Shown here: in pieces, positions 56,109 through 64,000 of the stretch
How the letters are laid out: the number at the start of each line of letters is the position of its first letter
Position numbering within the stretch: the first letter of the stretch is position 1
Source of the DNA: JASGTU01 sp963821815
GTDB taxonomy: Bacteria > Chloroflexota > Anaerolineae > Caldilineales > Caldilineaceae
Length of the DNA stretch: 64,000 nt
Direction: 5' to 3'
Assembly (NCBI GenBank): GCA_963821815.1
Contig: CAWGFG010000006.1
Location: 3,100,001-3,164,000, forward strand
The notes under the pieces: model-generated
Database searches by the model: none
The model's input: the letters and a program-made list of their open reading frames with translations, nothing else
Told to the model about the DNA's origin: nothing
Program-made: the position numbers and the translations under genes

Positions 56109-56834
56109 ATGCAATCGACGAAGTTTGAAAGCTTGATGGGTACGCGCACGTTTTGTGGCATTGTCACAGAGGGTATGCAAGAATACTTGTGCGCCATTTA
56201 CCTTCTATCAGAGGTTGATGACAAGGTGACCACGAAGGCGCTGGCTGATAAAATGTATGTGTCCGCTCCTGCCGCAAGCAGCATGCTTAAGCGGTTGGAA
56301 GAGTCGGCCTTCGTGGAGCGGTCCTCCTCGGACGGGATTCAGCTGACCGAACAAGGTCGGCTGTCTGCCCTACAGTTGCTGCGTACGCTTCGACTTTTGG
56401 AGGTCTTTCTCGTCGAAGTGATGGGGTATACATGGGACCAGGTTGACGTGGAGGCGGAGCGGTTGGCGCACGCCATTAGCCCTGCTTTCGAGGAACGCAT
56501 CGCGCTGATGTGCGGCGAACCGACACATTGTCCGCACGGGGAGCCGATTCCTACTGTGGAAGGTAAGGTTCTGCACGAGCAGCTGGTTTTAGTGCACGAG
56601 ATGAAGCCGGGTCAACATGGGATCGTCCGTAGCGTATCCGGGCGAGACGCCAGCGTACTCCGCTATTTATCCCGGCTCAATCTAGTTCCTGGACAGAAGA
56701 TTCGGCTGGTCGAGATAGCGCCGTTCAACGGACCGGTAACGCTTGAGGTAATTTCTGAGAACGGCTCAGAACATACGACCACACAGGTTGTGGGTAATGA
56801 GCTGTCGGAACAGATTCGCATATTGCCGGAATAG
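56109..56834 (+). CDS. DtxR/MntR-family metal-dependent transcriptional regulator
   Basis: A 241-residue regulator from ATG 56109, with GAGAG 8 bases upstream. The winged helix (~15-80) has EYLCAIYLLSEVDDKVTTKA and the recognition helix SAPAASSMLKRLEES. The dimerisation/metal domain (~85-150) includes AERLAHAISPAFEERIALM and CPHGEPIP, with the usual Cys, His and Glu ligands. A C-terminal FeoA/SH3-like domain follows (~170-240). It represses metal uptake genes when Mn or Fe is abundant. No transporter target lies next to it. Confidence 0.92.
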   Translation: MQSTKFESLMGTRTFCGIVTEGMQEYLCAIYLLSEVDDKVTTKALADKMYVSAPAASSMLKRLEESAFVERSSSDGIQLTEQGRLSALQLLRTLRLLEVFLVEVMGYTWDQVDVEAERLAHAISPAFEERIALMCGEPTHCPHGEPIPTVEGKVLHEQLVLVHEMKPGQHGIVRSVSGRDASVLRYLSRLNLVPGQKIRLVEIAPFNGPVTLEVISENGSEHTTTQVVGNELSEQIRILPE

Positions 56835-56911
56835 CGGTAGGGCGATGGCTTCGGGTACCAACGACCTGCTGAATACGAATAAATGTGGGACAACACGAAG
56901 TTGGGGGCAGA

Positions 56912-57346
56912 ATGGAGACGCGTGTCTATAGTGCAGCCGGCGGTGTGATTATTCAAGGCGACCAAATGTTACTGCTGGATCGGCCAAGCCGAGGAGAAGT
57001 GCGCTTGCCCAAGGGGCATATTGAGCCAGGTGAATTACCAGCAGAGACGGCTTTGCGCGAGGTGCGCGAAGAAACGGGCCTAAAGAATCTCGAGATTGTT
57101 GCGGATCTGGGCGTACAACAAGTGGATTTCGACTACAAGAACGCGCATTATGAGCGCACCGAATATTATTTTCTCATGCGGATGGTGGATTCAACCACGG
57201 TGGATCGTCCACCTAAAGATGCCAAGGATTTCCATCCAATGTGGAAACCGCTTGGCGACGCTTTGGCGACACTGACCTACGATCCCGAGAGGCGGGTCGC
57301 AGAGCAGGCTATCGCGGCCTATCGAGACGCATTGACCGACAACTGA
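56912..57346 (+). CDS. Nudix hydrolase
   Basis: A 144-residue protein from ATG 56912, with GGGGGC just upstream; a GTG at 56885 is less likely. The Nudix box is GHIEPGELPAETALREVREETGL, at about residues 31-53, with all conserved Gly, Glu and Arg. The family hydrolyses nucleoside diphosphates linked to another group; here a small one such as diadenosine polyphosphate or a damaged dNTP is most likely. It lies 78 bases after the DtxR regulator on the same strand. Confidence 0.92.
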   Translation: METRVYSAAGGVIIQGDQMLLLDRPSRGEVRLPKGHIEPGELPAETALREVREETGLKNLEIVADLGVQQVDFDYKNAHYERTEYYFLMRMVDSTTVDRPPKDAKDFHPMWKPLGDALATLTYDPERRVAEQAIAAYRDALTDN

Positions 57347-57408
57347 ACCTCATCATCCGAGTACTGTCCCAAACTGACCGCTGCATCCTTCGCCAATATG
57401 CGATCGGT

Positions 57409-57627
57409 TTAGTTGCGATAGCGATACGTAATTCGCCCCCGAGTTAAGTCGTAAGGGCTCATCTCGACCTTTACCTTATCGCCCAGCAGCACGCGAATGT
57501 AGTATTTACGCATCTTGCCGGAAAGGTACGCGAGTACGGTATGACCATTCTCCAACTCCACTCTAAACATGGTGTTGGGAAGTGTATCGACGATCTTGCC
57601 TTCTAGTACAATTGGTTCTTCAGCCAT
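57409..57627 (-). CDS. infA: Translation initiation factor IF-1
   Basis: A 72-residue OB-fold protein; ATG 57627 has GGAG 5 bases before it. The sequence opens EEPIVLEGKIVDTLPNTMFR and contains ELENGHTVLAYLSGKMRKYY, diagnostic for IF-1. IF-1 binds the 30S A-site during initiation. It is transcribed after rpsU on the same strand, separated by a terminator. Confidence 0.97.
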   Translation of the reverse strand: MAEEPIVLEGKIVDTLPNTMFRVELENGHTVLAYLSGKMRKYYIRVLLGDKVKVEMSPYDLTRGRITYRYRN

Positions 57628-57683
57628 AAATCTCCGATTGGTTGGTAACCATTCGTCTTGCGCATGCAAGACTTCTACGGTAT

Positions 57684-57712
57684 CAAAAGGGCAGTTTCAC
57701 AACTGCCCCTTC
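57684..57712 (-). terminator. Intrinsic terminator between rpsU and infA
   Basis: GGGCAGTT (57689-57696) and AACTGCCC (57701-57708) form an 8-bp stem with a 4-base loop, extended by A/T pairs. Read from the minus strand it is followed by TTTT, so it terminates rpsU transcription before infA. Confidence 0.82.
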
Positions 57713-57793
57713 AAAGTTAACCTTACCTGAAATTCGCTCTATCCATCCATACTTTGCGTATTCCAGGATCTACTGCACGTTCGCAATACGCAA

Positions 57794-57994
57794 TCATTCG
57801 AATTTGTGCGCTGTACGTTGCGCTTTGCGGATAGCCTTCTGCCGCTTGATGCGCTTGACCTCACTCTTGGAAGTGAACCATCGCTTCTGGCGAACAATAG
57901 GTAGGATTCTGGCTTCTGCAACGGATTTGCGGAAACGTCGCAGCAGACTCTCCTGCGATTCACCGGGTCGAAGATCGACGCTAATAAGACTCAC
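57794..57994 (-). CDS. rpsU: 30S ribosomal protein S21
   Basis: A 66-residue basic protein: SVDLRPGESQESLLRRFRKS is the S21 N-terminus and the rest is Lys/Arg-rich. The start is a GTG that directly abuts its purine run (GAAGGG then GTG); the in-frame ATT two codons later has better spacing and would be a rare start. The start is therefore uncertain by two codons. S21 joins the 30S platform near the anti-Shine-Dalgarno helix. Confidence 0.93.
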   Translation of the reverse strand: MSLISVDLRPGESQESLLRRFRKSVAEARILPIVRQKRWFTSKSEVKRIKRQKAIRKAQRTAHKFE

Positions 57995-58206
57995 CCCCTT
58001 CAGTGGGCACTACTAACCGGTTTGCTCCTATACTGAGCGTCGCCGTATATGGCGATATTGTACCGGTTCTACCAAACAGAACCTGCCAGAGCCGGTAGAA
58101 CTATGCCCCTGACAGGTCAAATTCAAAAGGTACGTATACCTTCACACCACCAATAAGTATACTGCAACTTCAATTCCAGTTCAAATTTGCCCAGAGCAGC
58201 CCCAAA

Positions 58207-58244
58207 ACTCCACCGAGAATCCCGCTTAGAATTCCCGATGGAGT
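58207..58244 (-). terminator. Terminator downstream of the S1-domain gene
   Basis: On the minus strand 14-base arms (ACTCCATCGGGAAT and ATTCTCGGTGGAGT, with two G/T pairs) enclose a 10-base loop and are followed by TTTT. It ends the S1-domain transcript 31 bases after its stop codon. Confidence 0.8.
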
Positions 58245-58274
58245 CGGATGTCAATCTATGCAGTTGAGGCGAGC

Positions 58275-59717
58275 TTACTGCTCGTCTTCTTCTACTTCTT
58301 CAATCTCTTCTGAAGTATCTTCTGGCGTTTCTTCTGTCAGATCGTCTCCATAGACGTCCATATCGTCAGCCGCTTCTGTTCCTTCTTCCGTTTCTTCTTC
58401 TGCAGCCTCTTCGTCTTCGGTTTCTATTTCGATTTCGTCGAGGTCCGGTTTTTCGGAGTCAAGCACCTGGCGCAGGCTGAGGCCAATGCGCTGGCGTCCG
58501 CTATCAACACGCAGGATCTTAGCGTAAACTTCGTCGCCCACCTGCACTGTTTTTAGCGGCTCCGCCACGGCGATATCGGCCAACTCGCTGATATGTATAA
58601 GACCTTCGACGCCGGGTTCTAGCTGGGCGAATGCGCCAAAGTCGACCACGCGTGTGATCTTGACAGGCACGACCATGCCGGCGCTGTAGCGCTCTTCCAC
58701 CGTGTCCCATGGGTTGGGCAGTAGGCGCTTTCGACTCAAAGCGATGCGATAGTTCTCCGGATCAACCCGAATGACCTGCACTTTGACCATTTGGCCGACA
58801 TCAAGCACATCACGCGGATGATTCACCGGTCGCCAGTCAATTTCGCTGACGTGCAAAAGACCGTCAGCTCCGCCCACATCCACGAATGCGCCGAACGGTC
58901 GCATGGAGCGGACTTCGCCCTCAATAATGTCGCCCACGCTGATGGTCTTGAACAGCTCCATCCTGCGCTGGGCTTGGAACTCGCGCTCAGCCAGAGACTG
59001 GGACATGACCAGGCGCCGGCGTCTGCGCTCGACTTCGATGACCTTAAGACGCAGGGTTTTGCCGATGCGGCTTTCCAGTTCATCGCGTCGCTGTTCTTCG
59101 CTCAGGTTGCGCGGCATGTCCACGACATGGGATGCGGGCACAAAACCGCGGAGGTGGTGGAAGTGTACCGTCAGACCGCCCTTGTTGAAGCCTTCGACCT
59201 CATGCTCGCTGACTTCGCCACTTTCCAGCAAGCGCTCAGCAAGTTCCCAGTCGCGTCGCTGAGCTGCCTCGGACATGCTGAGTAAAAATATCCCGTCGTC
59301 GTCAGGTTGGCGGCTAATGACAACGTCAACCGTCTGTCCAACCTCCAGGCTCTTTACATAGTTCTGATCCAGTCGTTGCAAGTCGGACTGAGGCACAACA
59401 CCGTCCCGCTTGCTGCCAACGTTGACTAGCAGCTCTGATGGACGGATCTCGACAATGGTGCCTTCGCGCAGGTCGCCGCGGCTAGGCAGATCAAAGTCTA
59501 GGTCTTCCTCGATATACCTTTCGAAGAGTTCCAAATCCGAGGCTGTGTCTGTCGACTCGCTAACTTGTGCACTGTTGCCGACCTCAGAAGGGTTCGAGTC
59601 CGAGGTAGGTACGTTTGGTTCACTTCCCGACTCAGTTACTTCGTCTGTATGAGGCGCCTGAGATTCTTGCGAATCACCGTTTAGCGCATCAGCATTCATC
59701 TTCTCCGCGTCTGACAT
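58275..59717 (-). CDS. rpsA: S1 RNA-binding domain protein (ribosomal protein S1-like)
   Basis: A 480-residue protein with four S1 OB-fold repeats at roughly 80-150, 165-235, 250-320 and 330-405. Typical cores are GTIVEIRPSELLVNVGSKRD, GEVRSMRPFGAFVDVGGADG and KITRVVDFGAFAQLEPGVEG. Both ends are highly acidic: a Ser/Asp/Glu-rich N-terminus and a C-terminal tail of ~60 residues that is mostly Glu and Asp. Four repeats and acidic tails fit the shorter S1 of Gram-positives and Chloroflexota, which binds mRNA on the 30S subunit. A strong terminator follows. Confidence 0.9.
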   Translation of the reverse strand: MSDAEKMNADALNGDSQESQAPHTDEVTESGSEPNVPTSDSNPSEVGNSAQVSESTDTASDLELFERYIEEDLDFDLPSRGDLREGTIVEIRPSELLVNVGSKRDGVVPQSDLQRLDQNYVKSLEVGQTVDVVISRQPDDDGIFLLSMSEAAQRRDWELAERLLESGEVSEHEVEGFNKGGLTVHFHHLRGFVPASHVVDMPRNLSEEQRRDELESRIGKTLRLKVIEVERRRRRLVMSQSLAEREFQAQRRMELFKTISVGDIIEGEVRSMRPFGAFVDVGGADGLLHVSEIDWRPVNHPRDVLDVGQMVKVQVIRVDPENYRIALSRKRLLPNPWDTVEERYSAGMVVPVKITRVVDFGAFAQLEPGVEGLIHISELADIAVAEPLKTVQVGDEVYAKILRVDSGRQRIGLSLRQVLDSEKPDLDEIEIETEDEEAAEEETEEGTEAADDMDVYGDDLTEETPEDTSEEIEEVEEDEQ

Positions 59718-59965
59718 CTCTCAATTGCTCCAACGTGTGACTGGGGATAGGAGGGGCTAAGTCTTGAGGTGCGCTGTGTTGCGGCGAAAGCTTCGACGTT
59801 CTCTCCAATTAGCCCTTCATTATGCATAGGAGTATATCAGGGGCAAGATAGGGCGTCAAGGAAGCTTTTTTTGGTGACCGTTCCAACGATGGAGAAGAAA
59901 ATAGATACATGAGTGGAGCGTCTATGCGAGTAGGGGATGGTAGCGGTTTGCTAAGCGGACAACAA

Positions 59966-60735
59966 TTAAGCCATCTCGGGTTCGTCTGGGTGGGCGGCAA
60001 GATAGGGAATCAGACGAGTAAGGTTTCGCACTGATTCGGTCCGTTTGTAGGTGCGCATGATGCGGTAGCGTTCCTTGATCCACCACCCTATGGCTCGCTC
60101 AGTGGCGTTGTTGGCCCCGTCCAGTTGCAAATCATGGGTGCGATTACAGCGTAGGTATTATGTCTAGTTCTCCCAGTTATTCCACCAGCACAGGAGCGCC
60201 AGACGGAAGCGATACCAGATGGAAGCCCTCTGCCCCTTGAGCGGCGGTGCATAGCGCCTAGTTGCCGCCCTCCGTCTGGCGGACGCAATGCCATGAGCTG
60301 TTGCACGTATTCCAGGTCTGTCAGCAGTTGCTCGGGGCTACTGCGCACATGCTGCGACACAGGGCCTTCGCTGGACATAGACAGCGCATCGACCGCCAAG
60401 GCCACTGTGGCTTCCTCTCGCCGACATACAACGTAGGTTGCGTCTGCACCATCACCCATACGCGCCGTAGCTCAAACCCAGCACGTAGAGCATCACGCCT
60501 ATGCCCCGCAACCGCTCGGACCGCGGCCGATGGCTTACACCCTGGGGATAAACCCGAAAGCTTCGTCCGCATTGTACGCACCGGTACCGCCTAACCGTCA
60601 CTTCCTCATGCTCAGGATCCCCGATACGGCTTTCCGGCACTCCTGGCGCAGTACATAATAACGTCCGCCACAGCCATGCGGACACTCCTGCGGCGCCTCA
60701 TACTCGCCTTCACGCACCTCAGGTAGTCGTAATGG
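59966..60735 (-). pseudogene. Degenerate transposase with zinc-ribbon N-terminus
   Basis: The minus strand holds pieces of a transposase: a zinc-ribbon start (CPHGCGGRYYVLRQE), then RRYRCVQCGRSFRVYPQGVS and GVMLYVLGLSYGAYG. After a gap comes DLEYVQQLMALRPPDG, and finally DGANNATERAIGWWIKERYR, ending in DEPEMA before the stop at 59966. Several frame changes and a missing middle (including the core acidic residues) show it is dead. Terminal inverted repeats are not obvious. It is the only clear mobile-element remnant here apart from the small repeats. Confidence 0.8.
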
Positions 60736-60921
60736 AAGTCACATGTCAAGCCCTCCTCTCCACTTCGATTACTATTCTACGCCTCCGTAACCATTCACGG
60801 AACAGTCATGCGTTCTAACTTGGGTTCCGCTTTGCGCAGAAGTGTCACTTGTAGAATATCAAAAGCGGCGTCTAGTCTGTAGAAGCCGCTTCAATTTAGT
60901 GTATTCAAATGTGCAAGCACG

Positions 60922-61284
60922 TTAGCCGACCGAATGCAGACCGACTCTGTTACCCTCAATGTCAGTGAAGATGGCAATGAATCCGTTCTCGCCGATGGGG
61001 GATTTCTGTGTTAGCACTGTACCGCCGGCGGCGCCGACACGCGCCAAAATAGCGCTCAAGTCTGGATTGCCGTTGATATAGACAAGAGAGCCCTCCTGGC
61101 TGGGCACATAGCCCGGACCTTCAATGAGCGAACCGCCCACATCCCCCTCGGCCATGGGCAAGAACGCCACGCTCACACCTTCGTTGCTGAAGACTTCCAT
61201 GGGCGTACCGAGGATCTCACTGTAGAACTTGACCGCACGGTCCATATCGCTTACTGGAATCTCAAACCAATTGATGGCACTCAT
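60922..61284 (-). CDS. VOC family protein
   Basis: A 120-residue protein; ATG 61284 has AGGAGA 6 bases upstream. The VOC pattern is NWFEIPVSDMDRAVKFYSEI at the N-terminus, VYINGNPDLSAILARVGAAG in the middle and FIAIFTDIEGNRVGLHS at the end. The first metal position has no His (NWFEIPV), so this resembles the PhnB/YdeI-like group of uncertain function. It is a single gene beside the transposase remnant. Confidence 0.83.
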   Translation of the reverse strand: MSAINWFEIPVSDMDRAVKFYSEILGTPMEVFSNEGVSVAFLPMAEGDVGGSLIEGPGYVPSQEGSLVYINGNPDLSAILARVGAAGGTVLTQKSPIGENGFIAIFTDIEGNRVGLHSVG

Positions 61285-61479
61285 AAATCGTCTCCTTGTG
61301 TGATTTCGTGACTCAAACTGTCTTACCCTGATACGGCCTAACCCAGTGTATGCCAAATCAACTCAAATGGTCGTCTTGGCCGTCCTCACCACAGTGCAAC
61401 CGGAAAGCAGAGGCTTCGCATGCTGAATTCGGCTGTACCGTATGCACGATTAATCTACGTCATTGTTCAACTTCGCCAG

Positions 61480-62745
61480 TCATGACGAAGTTGATGGACT
61501 TGCTTCACGGGCTGGCTTGCCCACTTTATCAGTTTCCTCAATTTCCACGACCTTGTCCGCATTACGCCGGAACAAGGGAATCGAAATCAAGTAGGACATA
61601 AAGAAGATTAACGCGCCGAAGATATACGGCGAGCGAAAGCCGAGTGAGTCAAAGAGCAGGCCGCCGACAATAGGCCCAAAGATACGCCCCAGACTGTTGT
61701 ACGAGTTGACAATGCCCATCATGTTGCCCTGCCGTCCGGCAGGCGTGCGCTTGGAAACAAGTGAGTTCACAGCCGGTCGCAGCGCCGCGTTTCCCACGCC
61801 CATGATCACCATAATGGCGACGACTGTCCATATGTTGAAAGCGAAGAGTAGCAGAACAAAACCGATCGCACTGGCTACCAGACCTATCTGAATCATACGC
61901 ATCTCACCCCAGCGATTGATCCAAGGGCCGACCAACAACCCTTGCGTCAACGCCATTGTGATGCCCATGGCGCCAAAGATCACGCCCATCTGCGCTTCGC
62001 CAAAACCGAGACTAACCTCGGTGAAGAGTGCAAACGTAGCTTCCAAATTAGCGGATGCAAAACTGGCGAGAAAGGCAATAATCATGATGAAACCCAGCGG
62101 TCCCGACAGGGCCAGAAACACGTTGCGCAGACCTAAGCCCGGGCGCAGCGATCCTTCGCTCTTGTCACGAGCTTCTTCGGGAAGCGACTCGGGCAGTGCG
62201 AAAAATACCGCGACAGCGATGACCACGCCGAGGCCCGCTGCAAAGAAGAATGGCAACTGTTGGTTGATTTGGCCGAGGAAACCGCCGATAACCGGGCCAA
62301 ATGTGACGCCCAAACCCATGGACGCGCCCAGCAAACCCATACCGGAACCGCGATGTTCCTCATCCGTGGTGTCCGTGATGTAGGCCATGACAGATGGCAG
62401 CGCGGCTGCGGAGAGGAGCCCGCCTAGTATGCGAGCGGCAAAGAGCATCCACAGCTGGGTAGCCAGGCCAAATAGGGCGAACGAGAGACTGAAACCTAAT
62501 AGCCCGGCGATCATCGGCGTCTTGCGCCCAACCCGGTCGGACACTTGACCCCAGATCGGCGAGAAGAAGAACTGAATAATGGAATAGGTTGCGAACAGCA
62601 GGCCGAGCGTTGTCGCGCTGGCGCCCATGTTCTCTGCGTAGTAGGGCAGAATGGGAAGGATAACGCCGAACCCAAGCATGACGATGAACATCGTCATGAA
62701 GAGCAATATGAGTCCGCGACGATTGGTATTTTCTTGGGCTAGCAT
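61480..62745 (-). CDS. Major facilitator superfamily (DHA1/TetA-like) transporter
   Basis: A 421-residue membrane protein from ATG 62745. It has twelve predicted helices. Motif A between helices 2 and 3 reads GQVSDRVGRKTPMIAGLLGF, the drug/H+ antiporter signature. Helix 5 contains GASMGLGVTFGPVIGGFLG, which matches motif C of 12-helix exporters. Substrate is likely a drug or small metabolite. A long low-coding region follows on its upstream side. Confidence 0.9.
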   Translation of the reverse strand: MLAQENTNRRGLILLFMTMFIVMLGFGVILPILPYYAENMGASATTLGLLFATYSIIQFFFSPIWGQVSDRVGRKTPMIAGLLGFSLSFALFGLATQLWMLFAARILGGLLSAAALPSVMAYITDTTDEEHRGSGMGLLGASMGLGVTFGPVIGGFLGQINQQLPFFFAAGLGVVIAVAVFFALPESLPEEARDKSEGSLRPGLGLRNVFLALSGPLGFIMIIAFLASFASANLEATFALFTEVSLGFGEAQMGVIFGAMGITMALTQGLLVGPWINRWGEMRMIQIGLVASAIGFVLLLFAFNIWTVVAIMVIMGVGNAALRPAVNSLVSKRTPAGRQGNMMGIVNSYNSLGRIFGPIVGGLLFDSLGFRSPYIFGALIFFMSYLISIPLFRRNADKVVEIEETDKVGKPAREASPSTSS

Positions 62746-63529
62746 ACGTCGTCCTAGGTTACGTGATTGGCATTCGGCGGGCAAGTACCGAAGGGAACCA
62801 GTCCGATAATTCACGTACAGCAACGGTCAAACAACGGTCACAGACTAATACTTGATTGTACTGTTGTATAGAATCATCGCTACAATTACGCTCATTTCAA
62901 GCCAGAATCGAGCCGCGTAGCGATCGTGAAGAAAACTCCGAAAATACATCCTAAGCTATTTGAACGGGGTCGCCAAACAACGCCTTCGTACGCGCCGTCT
63001 ACACAATACTCCCGTCAAGCGCTTGCGTTGGCGCCGGCTCCTAATGAGGCCCGCACGTAGAAGCTTTCACGCTTACACTGGACATTATTATTAGCCTAGA
63101 AAGCGCGGATTGATAAGCGGCTTCATGTGTATGGTGCAGTGCCCGGCGACTCACGTAATGAGACAAATCGTCCGCTGGGCGGCGACGTGCCTTTCGACGA
63201 GCGAAAAAATGCGATTCAGAATGCAGACCAGACAATTCAGTAGAATAGTCACGGTGACGATCTCTACATAGACATTCATTCGTGGGTGATGGGTACCGGG
63301 AGAGCTTCTCGGATGAGGAAATGAAGGAACTGACGGCATTTATGGCTTCAATGCCGTCAGTTCAAATTCTTGCTCTTTGTGCGGACCCGGCAGTTGAGCC
63401 GGTTTCACGAAGAAGAAGCTTAGCGGGTCCTATCGTGTCAGCCGCTTCTTTCATACTCAACTGCGCAAATATCGATCGTAATGTAGTCGCCCAGAGAATT
63501 AGTCGATACTCGTTCTCTTATCGCTGCGC
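62746..63529. other. Intergenic region, 784 bp
   Basis: No credible gene; the longest open frames (60-83 codons) are not preceded by ribosome-binding sites. A strong hairpin at 63327-63363 is listed separately. The stretch next to the MFS gene presumably holds its promoter. Confidence 0.45.
63327..63363 (-). terminator. 14-bp hairpin downstream of the last gene
   Basis: GAACTGACGGCATT (63327-63340) and its exact complement (63350-63363) flank a 9-base loop. On the minus strand it lies 167 bases beyond the end of the low-complexity protein gene and is followed by a pyrimidine-rich stretch, so it is a likely transcription terminator. Confidence 0.65.
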
Positions 63530-64000
63530 CTAACTACCCGGCGTGCTGGTCGGCGTGGGCAACAGTAGCGGCGGGCTGCTTGGCTGCCGCTCTAGCAGGC
63601 GCTGCAGAGGTCGTCCGTCACTCTCTGCCGTTGGCTGCGGCAAACTGACATCGCTGCCGCCTTCTGCATCACCCACATCATCTACTATCACTGGTACGTC
63701 ACTCCCCTCCTCTTGCAGAGAGGTATCAACCGGTTCGGCAGTGGGCTTTACAGGAGTCTGAGTTGCCGCAGGCTGTGCCTCGGCAGGAACTTCGCCTGCA
63801 CCTGCATCAGCGCCGCCTTCCGCTGTATCGGACGGTTCCGCATCTGCGGCAACCGTCGGCTTCAACACGTTCGCTGGCGCCGCAGTCGGCTTGATGATGC
63901 CTGTATCCGATTGCACCGTCGGCGTGGTCGTTTGCTTGGCGGCTACCGGAGTCGAGGCGACGTCTTCGTCAATGGCAGGTTGTTCGCTTTCCGGCGCTGC
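63530..64000 (-). CDS. C-terminal part of a low-complexity Pro/Thr/Glu-rich protein
   Basis: The frame is open to the right edge, so the N-terminus lies outside the window. The visible 156 residues are disordered, rich in Pro, Thr, Ala, Glu and Asp (PTAAPANVLKPTVAAD, EVPAEAQPAATQTPVKP), and end in LLLPTPTSTPGS. Such linkers are common at the ends of exported proteins or between SH3/PA14-type domains in this genome, so the missing N-terminus may be a secreted or membrane domain. No function can be given. Confidence 0.7.
   Translation of the reverse strand, partial: AAPESEQPAIDEDVASTPVAAKQTTTPTVQSDTGIIKPTAAPANVLKPTVAADAEPSDTAEGGADAGAGEVPAEAQPAATQTPVKPTAEPVDTSLQEEGSDVPVIVDDVGDAEGGSDVSLPQPTAESDGRPLQRLLERQPSSPPLLLPTPTSTPGS

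Noticed and set aside
59560..59620. A tRNA-like GGGTTCGAGTCC segment
   Set aside because: It lies inside the S1-domain gene in frame and no cloverleaf can be drawn around it.
63282..63533. An 83-codon frame near the right edge
   Set aside because: It spans the 14-bp hairpin and has no ribosome-binding site.

Overview
The window looks like a chromosomal stretch from a free-living member of the Chloroflexota, probably near Caldilineae or Anaerolineae. This is inferred from gene content: secreted PA14/SH3 and lamin-tail proteins with proline/threonine-rich linkers, a Vms1-like baeRF protein, a LutABC operon, CapA-like lipoproteins and DUF2277. No rRNA or tRNA gene was found. Many genes stand alone or in two- to three-gene units on both strands, separated by short hairpin terminators.

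Layout. 0-3 kb: cell-surface or secreted proteins (PA14, SH3). 3-10 kb (mostly minus): a VOC protein, a Gfo/Idh/MocA oxidoreductase, the lactate-oxidation operon lutA-lutB-lutC, a broken ssb on the plus strand, a cupin and a HAD phosphatase. 10-16.4 kb (plus): a baeRF protein, a ClpC unfoldase and a GH1 beta-glucosidase. 16.5-22 kb (minus): a molybdenum hydroxylase (FAD subunit plus a fused Fe-S/molybdopterin subunit), an ornithine cyclodeaminase-like protein and a B3/B4-domain protein. 22.4-28 kb: a PBP/CapA lipoprotein, hpt, a structured-RNA candidate at 25.34-25.70 kb, an M24 peptidase, and a decayed GH13 gene carrying a 10-bp tandem repeat. 28-32 kb: an EF-hand-like secreted protein, a two-component system and a second sensor kinase whose expected phospho-accepting His reads as Gln. 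32-37 kb: envelope glycosylation genes (GT39, methyltransferase, GT2, DegT aminotransferase). 37-46 kb: an M19 dipeptidase, a thioesterase, DUF3800, alcohol dehydrogenase with DhaL/DhaK, DUF2277, a URO-D-like protein and a cupin. 46-52 kb: an AT-richer membrane protein flanked by two copies of the 3' end of a large lamin-tail protein gene. 52-60 kb: a cation/proton antiporter, a sugar dehydrogenase, a DtxR regulator, a Nudix hydrolase, infA, rpsU and an S1-domain protein. 60-64 kb: a transposase remnant, a VOC protein, an MFS exporter and the end of a low-complexity protein.

One feature affects how the annotation should be read. Six conserved genes (ssb, clpC, bgl, the fused molybdenum hydroxylase, a thioesterase and dhaK) have disrupted reading frames. 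In each, removing or adding single bases restores a full-length family member. I count twelve one-base insertions and one one-base deletion, eleven of them between 8.4 and 19.3 kb. This insertion bias looks more like residual long-read sequence error than gene decay, but the sequence alone cannot settle it. The GH13 and transposase remnants, by contrast, are truncated and look truly decayed.

The best candidate for an undescribed element is the roughly 360-nt noncoding segment between hpt and the M24 peptidase. Read on the minus strand it folds into nested helices with a GAAA tetraloop and ends in a hairpin followed by a T-run.
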